DNA of 64,000 nt, taken from the NCBI GenBank assembly GCA_039105265.1, contig JAPFFF010000048.1, forward strand, positions 496,001-560,000, written 5' to 3'. Shown piece after piece: positions 57,069-64,000 of the stretch. How positions within the stretch are numbered: the stretch's first letter is position 1; each line of letters opens with the position of its first letter. The position numbers and the translations under genes are program-made. This stretch comes from Tritrichomonas musculus (lineage: Eukaryota; Parabasalia; Tritrichomonadida; Tritrichomonadidae). The notes beneath the pieces were generated by a model that saw nothing but the letters and a program-made list of their open reading frames with translations, did not search any database and was not told where the DNA came from.

Positions 57069-59363
57069 ATGTCAAAACAAGATAAAAATAATTCATCTGA
57101 TAGCTTTGAATTAGATTTAAGTAATATTGATGATGAAACTATATTTGACAGTGAGGTATCTAAACCTGATGATGATGAAGAACTAGAGGACCCGATAGAT
57201 TATTTTAAGAACACGTTTCTCAGTACATACAAACTAGAACACCCCAATGATTTAATTAATTTGTTGTATCAAATACAAAACAATGAATATACAGGAAGAA
57301 GTGTGGGAAAGATTCGTGAAATGAAAGTCAAGTTTCGTCGATTTGTTTCATTGATGAACAAAATCAATGCAGGTATTAAAAGTAAAGGCAATCGATTCCT
57401 TAGTTTAAGAGAGTACACAACAGATAAAAAAAGTCTTGATACAATTATCAATTACTTCAATATTGTTGTCAATGATGATTTGAATTATAGTTCTGATGGT
57501 TTTCGTTCATCACCCATCAAACCACCGAGAAAGAGTCAAACACCACAAACCAACAAAGGAAGAAGAAAGAGAACAAGCATACATGAACCAACACTTGATA
57601 CTAATAAACGAAGAACACCAAGAAGAAAACGCATAACTCCGAGTGATTCTGATGAAAATGACTCGACAATACAATTGCCTAAAGACAGTGAAGATTCATT
57701 ACTTAATATAACATTAAGCGAATCAGATTCTGAGTCATTAATATTGAAAAACGATGATTTATCTGATTCTTTTATTGAACCATCAAAGGAACACAATAAA
57801 AATAATTTTTCAACTAATAAAATGGCAGACGACAACAACAATAATAACGGACCTCTTCAATCATTATATGATGATGAATTAGATGATTGGCAAGATGATG
57901 ATGAAGCAGCAACCGAAGCATACAGATATACAAGAACACCTGCAAAACAACCATACAGATATGTTGATAATGAAGAAGAAGCACAAGAAATTAAATCACC
58001 TTTTGCAAGGAAATACAAAGGATATGCAGAAGATAACAAAGCAGATGATGAAATACTTGATGAATTAATAAGAAATGCAAAGCAACCCTCAAAGAATACT
58101 CGCGGACGTCGTGATAAAAAAGATATGCCTCTTGTTAACTCAACATTAAAGGATTCATTTGACAAGCTTGAAATACCTCGGGTTGGTGGTAATATATCCT
58201 ATTACAGAGATAAATTTATTGATATGATTATTAACGGAAACTTCAGAATCAAATACATTCCGAATGCAGCTTGTCGTGATACAGCTATTGAATACTGTAA
58301 GAATTCAGTTGATAAAGACGGTAAACCAAGATATCGTTTATTACCAGAAAATGCCAAAGACCCGTTAGGAAACTCAATAACAGACTTGAACGGTGATAAA
58401 GTTGATGATGTTGTTTTAATTGATAGGAACGGTAATCCTTCAATCATTAACGGATACAAGCTTGTATTTGCTTCTCCTTACAAGAAAGTTTGGAAATCTG
58501 TTATTAAAACAAAACAAGAAAGAAAAGAAATGCCGTTCAATAAATGGATTCAATCATTATTTGATAAAGATATCAAGAAAATTGATTGGGATGCTGGTCA
58601 ATACAAATTAACAAAGGGAAAAGAAATGCAAGAGCTAGAAAATTATTACGGTCCTATGGGTCTGGGAAAAGCAAGAGTCAGCAAACGTATTACACCAAGT
58701 TCTTATTGGTCATCAATCTTTTCTAAAGTCTGGAAAGTGTATTGGAATGACGAACAATTCTTTGTATTATCTCCTTTGAAGAAACTCATCAATTACCTTG
58801 CTGTATCAAATATGTTATTTGCTTATCTCTTTGATGCTCCTTTCAAAGAAATCATTCAAGACAATAAGTTCAATGGAAAGATATTAACATATGAACAATG
58901 GTCATATTGGAAACAACAGAACAATAAAGAATATGTTTCAGTATTAGGAAAGAATGTTCAATCATATGTTGAGAAGATTATTGATAAAGCTATTGATATC
59001 ACATCAGGAGAATTAAAGGCTGAACCAAGTCAATGGGGTAAACAATTTACTGAATTAATGCATTACATTGATTATGTTGTCTTTGGTGTTGGTTTCAATG
59101 TTGATGTAAGTAAGCAAGAAGGATATAACAGGTTGAAACGAAATGCAGAAGGAATTAAAGAAGCAACGCCAGAAGATATTAAGAACGTTAAAGATAATTT
59201 CATTAAACGAATCACCGCAGCAATAGAAAGAGATATATATCCAAATTGTGGATACACAGCATTCAAAGCACAACTCAAAGAAAGTAAATTGCAGAACAAA
59301 AATAAATATGCTGATTTTGCTGTTAATCTTAAACCATTACATCAAAGAATGAATAATGAATAA
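57069..59363 (+). CDS. Large unknown virion-type protein, element C
   Basis: The 764-residue protein is acidic at the N-terminus (DLSNIDDETIFD), with a basic RKSQTPQTNKGRRKRT...RTPRRKR patch at about 155-195 and Ser/Asp-rich stretches to about 240. A globular C-terminal half runs from about 370. It contains a calcium-loop-like TDLNGDKVDDVVLIDRNGN (about 438-456) and aromatic segments (SYWSSIFSKVWKVYWNDEQFFVL). The C-terminal half is homologous to the H gene at 25663-27180. An alternative start at the KMADDNNNN methionine (about residue 252) would give a protein closer in size to H's. Function is unknown; a structural role is inferred from conservation and from divergent pairing with the fibre gene. 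Confidence 0.5.
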   Translation: MSKQDKNNSSDSFELDLSNIDDETIFDSEVSKPDDDEELEDPIDYFKNTFLSTYKLEHPNDLINLLYQIQNNEYTGRSVGKIREMKVKFRRFVSLMNKINAGIKSKGNRFLSLREYTTDKKSLDTIINYFNIVVNDDLNYSSDGFRSSPIKPPRKSQTPQTNKGRRKRTSIHEPTLDTNKRRTPRRKRITPSDSDENDSTIQLPKDSEDSLLNITLSESDSESLILKNDDLSDSFIEPSKEHNKNNFSTNKMADDNNNNNGPLQSLYDDELDDWQDDDEAATEAYRYTRTPAKQPYRYVDNEEEAQEIKSPFARKYKGYAEDNKADDEILDELIRNAKQPSKNTRGRRDKKDMPLVNSTLKDSFDKLEIPRVGGNISYYRDKFIDMIINGNFRIKYIPNAACRDTAIEYCKNSVDKDGKPRYRLLPENAKDPLGNSITDLNGDKVDDVVLIDRNGNPSIINGYKLVFASPYKKVWKSVIKTKQERKEMPFNKWIQSLFDKDIKKIDWDAGQYKLTKGKEMQELENYYGPMGLGKARVSKRITPSSYWSSIFSKVWKVYWNDEQFFVLSPLKKLINYLAVSNMLFAYLFDAPFKEIIQDNKFNGKILTYEQWSYWKQQNNKEYVSVLGKNVQSYVEKIIDKAIDITSGELKAEPSQWGKQFTELMHYIDYVVFGVGFNVDVSKQEGYNRLKRNAEGIKEATPEDIKNVKDNFIKRITAAIERDIYPNCGYTAFKAQLKESKLQNKNKYADFAVNLKPLHQRMNNE

Positions 59364-60554
59364 TTAATTTAAATCAAAACCTCCATTATTATTATTATTA
59401 TTATTTTTGTCATTTGGGTCTGAAACGATTCTAAAACTATAACGTTTTGTTGATTGTGGTTGCTGATTATATTCTTCTTCACTTGACAAGTCTTCAAAAG
59501 TATTATTATTATTATTTATGTTTTGTTGTCGTTCATAATAATTTGATGTCTTATTAGGATTTGGTGTTTCAAAATCAAAGCCTTGTGATTGATTTTGGTT
59601 TTCTTCGTGCCAATCTTCTTCAATTTCCATAGGTTCATAATTCGGTAAAGAATTATTTTGTTGAACTATTTTTTGATATGTTTCCGAGCTATTAGGAATA
59701 GTTCGTTTTGCTGATGCTGAAAAGTGAACTTTGTTATCTTTTGGCAAGTGCTTATATATTGGTTCTGATTGTTGCATTTGCAGCTGATTGGAAATCTTTT
59801 CTAACATTTTTATTAGTTTTGCATCAAATCTCTTTGGAGTCGATATTGATTCTTTTGTATTAAAACCTGAATCCTGTGTTATTTTTCTCGGTTTGAATAC
59901 AGGATATTCATCGGCTATTGTATCATTTCGAAAACTAAAAGCCGATTTTTCAATTGATTTTGTACCTGTATTATGATTTAAATCTGCTGTTATCGATTTT
60001 GCAATTTCCTCGTTGTCAGATTCAGGAGTTGTATTAACATAACAATCAATTATCGGAATTTTTTCAGGGTTATCGTAAATATAAAAAGATAAATATGTTT
60101 GTGCTGCATTAGGGTCATAGTTTATATCAGCTGCAGTTATAATATTATCAAATGCCTTTATGAATGATTCAGAAGTGAAAGCAAAGTAAGTTTTATGAAA
60201 ATAAGATTCACCGTTATAATTTTTATAATATTTTGTTAATGCTTTTGGTGTATTATCAACTATTAATATAAATATAGGTTCCTGATATCCTGTAAGAATC
60301 TTTTTTGTAAACACGTATGAAGGTTTTTCAGGTGTATCACCATCAAGATATATTATCCATGTAGGTCTACTTGTTAACATATCACCTTTAGTTGTACTTT
60401 TAGCTTGCTTTGGAAATATGAAAATTGAAGGAAAAAAATATCTATTTTTTTCTACTGTAATCAATGCAAATGTAATCGGTGCAACATCATCAATTTTATA
60501 ACGGCTCATATCAGCCAATTGATTCGGATTTAAATAAATTACCTTAGAATCCAT
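59364..60554 (-). CDS. Unknown protein with asparagine-rich tail, element C
   Basis: The 396-residue protein has a folded N-terminal 180 residues with alternating strands (APITFALITVEKNRYFFPSIFIF, WIIYLDGDTPEKPSYVF, EPIFILIVDN). A Ser/Thr/Gln-rich disordered region follows, and the C-terminus ends in a run of asparagines. It converges on the 764-residue gene with no gap between stops. The beta-rich start might be a minor capsid domain, but I have no diagnostic motif. Confidence 0.4.
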   Translation of the reverse strand: MDSKVIYLNPNQLADMSRYKIDDVAPITFALITVEKNRYFFPSIFIFPKQAKSTTKGDMLTSRPTWIIYLDGDTPEKPSYVFTKKILTGYQEPIFILIVDNTPKALTKYYKNYNGESYFHKTYFAFTSESFIKAFDNIITAADINYDPNAAQTYLSFYIYDNPEKIPIIDCYVNTTPESDNEEIAKSITADLNHNTGTKSIEKSAFSFRNDTIADEYPVFKPRKITQDSGFNTKESISTPKRFDAKLIKMLEKISNQLQMQQSEPIYKHLPKDNKVHFSASAKRTIPNSSETYQKIVQQNNSLPNYEPMEIEEDWHEENQNQSQGFDFETPNPNKTSNYYERQQNINNNNNTFEDLSSEEEYNQQPQSTKRYSFRIVSDPNDKNNNNNNNGGFDLN

Positions 60555-60566
60555 TTTGAATAGTCA

Positions 60567-60917
60567 TTAATAAATCAAAAGACAACTGAATATAAATGAT
60601 TCAGGTTCAATAACGTTTCCTTTCATATCTGTAAACCATAAATGATACTCTTTTTTTGTATTGTTCAGACACTCATATTTTCGATATTTCGTTTGTCGTC
60701 TGTTAGCAAGCATAATGAAATGGTCGCAGAAAGGCATGAATTCAACTATATCTGAATGAACCATCAAATCACCGACAATATGTTGATTGACAACAGCCCC
60801 ACAATACTGAACAACAATGTACTTCTTGTTGCGACTATAAACGAAATCATCAGGAAGATTAAAATCTTTTGATTGTGTGTGATAGTATCGTTTTGTGATT
60901 GGTTGTTTAGCTTTCAT
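60567..60917 (-). CDS. Small putative minor capsid protein, element C
   Basis: The 116-residue beta-rich protein begins with YYHTQSKDFNLPDDFVYSRNKKYIVVQYCG and ends with LWFTDMKGNVIEPESFIFSCLLIY. These two patterns match the start and end of the 442-residue protein at 2168-3496, without that protein's long middle. It overlaps the integrase gene by 11 bases, and the A counterpart is also next to integrase, which supports correspondence. A single jelly-roll minor capsid role is inferred. Confidence 0.4.
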   Translation of the reverse strand: MKAKQPITKRYYHTQSKDFNLPDDFVYSRNKKYIVVQYCGAVVNQHIVGDLMVHSDIVEFMPFCDHFIMLANRRQTKYRKYECLNNTKKEYHLWFTDMKGNVIEPESFIFSCLLIY

Positions 60918-61986
60918 TTTGCGTTTTATAAGTCAAAAAGAATACTTTATAATCATCATTCAAAGCATCTATTGATGAACAAACATATTTTGTGTACATG
61001 ATTGGAACTGTTATTATTGTTTTGTTCTTCAGTGTTTTGTTAGTTTGACGCAAAGGATTTAATAGTTTACATTTAACGTTTCCTGATTCATAACAAATGA
61101 ATTCAGCAAGTTCATTGAACACTCTTCTTCGCTTTTCATGTTTCTTTTCTGTTTTTCCGTAATCGGTGTGAATGAGTATTATATTTTTGGGTTTATATGA
61201 CAGAAGACCTTTAAATCGTTGTTTTTGTTGAATCTCTTTCAATTGCATTGATTTGGCTCTAATGTATTGCCATTCAAGGTCGCGGTCATCTTGCATCTGT
61301 TGAGGTGTTAGATAAATGTATTTTGATTGTCGTTTGTCAAGGTATTCATCAGTTTCTTCGTCAAATGATGTGTATAAAGGATTCAATAAACGAAGAGATG
61401 CATGAGGCGTGTTATTGTACCATTCAACCGTTTGTTGTATCAATACATTGTTTGTCATTCGTTGTTGTGATTGACCGAAAGCATTTCGTAATGTTCTGAT
61501 TACTGCATCAACACATTTATGTGCATTCGTGAAAGGTGAATCATCAATGATTAACTTTATTTTGTTTGGTGCTTTGAATTTAATTGTGTGTTTGTCTAAT
61601 TGATATCTTTGCTCTTCACCGTTGCAATAACTTTTGAATGCATTTGATATAAAAGCCTTTTCACCATCACATTTAATTGTTTCAATTCTGATATTTCTTT
61701 TATTGACTAGTTTATCAATTACTTTGATTACATAATACTCAGACTTGTAATCAATTGGTTCAACAATTAGGTATTTGGTGTTTACATTGATTATTACTAA
61801 ATAAGCTTTATTTAATGCAAACATTATATCAATTTCGTACGCATACGGTTCAAATGAGAAGTCAGGTTTTGATAGTTTCTTTACTGTCTTCAATTGGTAA
61901 TCCTTAATATAGGGCTCGGTTTTAATGCCCGTGTCTTTGATGTACTTGTATTTAGATTTGAAAGGATAGTTGATTGATTCATTCAT
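60907..61986 (-). CDS. Retroviral-type (rve) integrase, element C
   Basis: The 359-residue protein has a core with the strand-aspartate motifs YEIDIMFALNKAYLVIINV (about 50-68) and KCDGEKAF (about 104-111). It continues with VDAVIRTLRNAFG and the late-core signature WYNNTPHASLRLLNPLY (about 189-205). A basic C-terminal region from about 240 includes SH3-like strands (GLLSYKPKNIILIHT). It is related to the element A integrase at 3508-4593 but distant. Role: insertion of the element into target DNA. The leader TTTATTTTTGCGATTCAAATG supports the start. Confidence 0.85.
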   Translation of the reverse strand: MNESINYPFKSKYKYIKDTGIKTEPYIKDYQLKTVKKLSKPDFSFEPYAYEIDIMFALNKAYLVIINVNTKYLIVEPIDYKSEYYVIKVIDKLVNKRNIRIETIKCDGEKAFISNAFKSYCNGEEQRYQLDKHTIKFKAPNKIKLIIDDSPFTNAHKCVDAVIRTLRNAFGQSQQRMTNNVLIQQTVEWYNNTPHASLRLLNPLYTSFDEETDEYLDKRQSKYIYLTPQQMQDDRDLEWQYIRAKSMQLKEIQQKQRFKGLLSYKPKNIILIHTDYGKTEKKHEKRRRVFNELAEFICYESGNVKCKLLNPLRQTNKTLKNKTIITVPIMYTKYVCSSIDALNDDYKVFFLTYKTQNES

Positions 61987-62073
61987 TTGAATCGCAAAAA
62001 TAAAGCATTAATTTATGAAGGAACTCTGTTCCCTTTTGCAAAGCAAAATGATTATTTAATGAAATCAATTTAT

Positions 62074-64000
62074 TTATTCATTTGCTTGGCTTCCTTGTGG
62101 TGATTCGTCATCATGATATTCTAAACCGTCAAGAGATAGTTTAAAGTAAGAGTCCCTAGTTATCCAAAGTTGAGTCGGAGGAGGTTTGACAATGGTTCCA
62201 TCTGGTTCAACAACATTGAAATATGTGTCATCATCTCCTGTATATATTGGTTGCCCATTGACTTGTATCTGAACGTTTCCGAAACCTCCATCAAGTCCGT
62301 CATAACAATATCCTGCACTTGCTCGTTCTGTTTGAATGTTGAATACAAATGATGTTGCATCACTGATTGTGTTGTTGTATCTCTTACCGTTAGCGTCATT
62401 CTTTGGCATTGTCATCGAATCCTCAAATTCCTTTGTGCATGAAAGAGTGATTGCATCTAAATCACCAGCTGTTAATTGATTTTCAAAGAATCGCGCACCA
62501 ATAGTTGAAACGTTTTCGTCTGGGAAGTTCTTTCCACCAATATTCAAGAAACAGTTTTGATAAACTGGATTTTCAAAGACAGTTAAATCATTATGATGCT
62601 TTGGAAACATGATTGATAAATTAGTTGCATTGATTAATGGGATATTCAATGTTGACTTGATTCCGTTAGCTGCTGGAGCGATTGGGAAAGCATGATAATC
62701 AACTTTTTGTGAAGGAATGATTAAACCTTGTCTTAAAATGTCTTCAATTCCTTGTCTTGTAGCTTCACAAACACCAAAGCCTTGCATATTAGATTTACAA
62801 GCTGTGATGGTCATTCGATTAACTGTTAATGTTGCTGTTTGTTTTGAATAATGAGCGCTCATCAACTTGTTGGCTTCAGTTTTAGATACAAAGTTAACGT
62901 AAACATGACCTGCATGTGATGGTTGAGGTAATTTACCATGTTCTTTGGTATAATGGGCTTGACAAATTGCTTTATTATCATCAGTCTTTTCAATTCCAAG
63001 TTCAGTAAATTCATCATCAGTAAAGCTAAATATTAATGAACAATTTTCAATCAGTTCATCGAAATCACCTCCAGATGCAGATACGTATTGTTCTCTAACT
63101 TCATACTTCAATTGATATTTCGTTGGTGTTGGTTCAGGTGATGGTGGGTCTGGATTGTCTCCAGGTCCTGGAATCACTGCTTGATTACCAATTTGTGTGA
63201 ATTGATGTTTGAGGTGTCCTCGTGCTTTGATTTCCTTTAGTCTGTTTAATTCTTCCATCGATATTGAATCATTGTCTTCAAGAAATACTTTTGCTTCAGC
63301 AACTGTGTAAGGGTCTAATACTGCCCAAACAAGACCAGCGGGACTAACTTGAAAACGAATTGATAAATCACCAATGATTCCGTTAGGGAATAAATCGAAT
63401 GCCTGTAATGCAAGCAAATCATCAAAAGGAACATTCAAATCAAATTCGACTTCACTTCTTCCTGTGTTCTTAAATGAATTCAAGTTAACATAAGCTCCTG
63501 CATGTGTCTGTGAATAGTTGCTAATGTTTTCCCACAATGAATGAACGAATCTGCGACGTTTCTTCTCGGCTTCTGGTTTAACTGAAGAATATAAGAAGCC
63601 CTCACGAATGCATTCATTCTGTTGGTATCCGACATTGACATTATTATGAAGAATCTCTAACCTGTCAAACAACTGGTTTGATGATTTGAAACCGACAAAC
63701 AGTTTGTACAAGTTGTTGGGGTCATTGATTTCATTTAATTTACTCATATCTGTATTCAATGACAAATCTAATTTAACGTGAAATGTTAAGAAACCTTTAT
63801 CAATATCACTTATGAAGTGGTCAGGATGTGTTAAACTTATTTGCGAATATTGTCCTTGATGAAATGGAGCTGGTTGGTCATGACAGTCAACAGTTCTAAA
63901 TGAAAATGAACGTGTACCGTCATTGACATTAATCATGTTTCTCATCTCTTCAAATGCATGAAGAACGTTTCCTGTTTCAGTGCGAAGATTATGGGCTCTC
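62074..64000 (-). CDS. Major capsid protein (double jelly-roll type), partial, element C
   Basis: The frame is open from 62074 to the right edge of the window, so the N-terminus lies outside; an internal ATG at 63945 is not necessarily the start. Over 640 residues are visible. The order FHQGQYSQISL, DIDKGFLTFHVKLD, KLFVGFKSSNQLFDRLEILHNN corresponds to the first barrel of A's capsid protein (6793-8406). IGDLSIRFQVSPAGLVWAV corresponds to A's KIELRLFFSCAGMVCC. A Pro-rich insert (PGPGDNPDPPSPEPTPT, about 269-285 from 63945) probably forms a surface loop or turret absent from A. The C-terminal end is Gln/Asn-rich. Family assignment rests on size, layout and neighbours. Confidence 0.75.
   Translation of the reverse strand, partial: RAHNLRTETGNVLHAFEEMRNMINVNDGTRSFSFRTVDCHDQPAPFHQGQYSQISLTHPDHFISDIDKGFLTFHVKLDLSLNTDMSKLNEINDPNNLYKLFVGFKSSNQLFDRLEILHNNVNVGYQQNECIREGFLYSSVKPEAEKKRRRFVHSLWENISNYSQTHAGAYVNLNSFKNTGRSEVEFDLNVPFDDLLALQAFDLFPNGIIGDLSIRFQVSPAGLVWAVLDPYTVAEAKVFLEDNDSISMEELNRLKEIKARGHLKHQFTQIGNQAVIPGPGDNPDPPSPEPTPTKYQLKYEVREQYVSASGGDFDELIENCSLIFSFTDDEFTELGIEKTDDNKAICQAHYTKEHGKLPQPSHAGHVYVNFVSKTEANKLMSAHYSKQTATLTVNRMTITACKSNMQGFGVCEATRQGIEDILRQGLIIPSQKVDYHAFPIAPAANGIKSTLNIPLINATNLSIMFPKHHNDLTVFENPVYQNCFLNIGGKNFPDENVSTIGARFFENQLTAGDLDAITLSCTKEFEDSMTMPKNDANGKRYNNTISDATSFVFNIQTERASAGYCYDGLDGGFGNVQIQVNGQPIYTGDDDTYFNVVEPDGTIVKPPPTQLWITRDSYFKLSLDGLEYHDDESPQGSQANE

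Larger units (their letters stand above)
44556..64000 (+). mobile_element. Polinton/Maverick element C, left 19.4 kb
   Basis: The tip AGTAGTATATATGAG at 44556 resembles the tips of A and B but the rest of the terminal region differs. Inside are a packaging ATPase, protein-primed polB, fibre, rve integrase and major capsid protein, all open, so the visible part looks whole and young. Gene order and sequence set it apart from A and B. The right end, and so the terminal repeat length and target duplication, lie outside the window. It starts where the B-like sequence ends, so it probably inserted into B (inference). Confidence 0.8.

Noticed and set aside
1-64000. Ciliate origin (Tlr-like elements of Tetrahymena)
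   Set aside because: TAA, TAG and TGA all end genes here, and long genes contain no in-frame TAA or TAG used as glutamine.

Overview
The window is almost entirely virus-like mobile DNA: at least four Maverick/Polinton-type elements packed into and against one another. I see no convincing host gene. DNA is AT-rich, the genes are intronless and tightly packed, and TAA, TAG and TGA all act as stops, so a ciliate code is excluded. Dense Polinton nests of this kind are known from the parabasalid Trichomonas vaginalis, and a trichomonad is my best guess for the host (inference; no host marker gene is visible).

Layout. (1) Element H, the oldest, survives as pieces at 1-886 and 25663-28230. It carries part of a packaging ATPase, a large gene split by element A, a small unknown gene and a gene tail. 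(2) Element A, 887-25662 (24.8 kb), looks whole. It has inverted terminal repeats starting 5'-AGTAGTATAG, a perfect 5-bp target duplication (CTTTC at 882-886 and 25663-25667) and open genes for a putative minor capsid protein, integrase, packaging ATPase, major capsid protein, HNH nuclease, several small proteins, a 347-residue replication-type protein, protein-primed DNA polymerase B, a GIY-YIG-like nuclease and two giant fibre-like proteins. (3) Element B starts at 28231 with the same terminal repeat and runs rightward to 44555. It is a mirror-image relative of A: the polymerase is nearly identical, but the fibre genes are broken and the 347-residue gene is replaced by a primase-helicase. 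(4) Element C starts at 44556 and runs off the right end. It belongs to another lineage, with two 19-bp minisatellites near its end and its own ATPase, 1520-residue polymerase with an internal HNH-like domain, fibre, integrase and major capsid gene.

How the genes fit together. Integrase plus terminal repeats serve insertion. PolB, with the primase-helicase in B, serves replication. Capsid proteins and ATPase serve virion assembly, and the giant fibre-like proteins probably serve attachment. Free-standing HNH and GIY-YIG-like genes sit beside conserved genes as probable passengers. The most striking points are a covarying hairpin at the element tips, a swap of the replication module bounded by a recombination junction inside polB, inverted repeats with operator- or iteron-like sites around each alternative module, and about 20-bp divergent promoters in front of the fibre genes. 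Relative age, youngest to oldest: A and C look young, B is worn, and H predates A and B.
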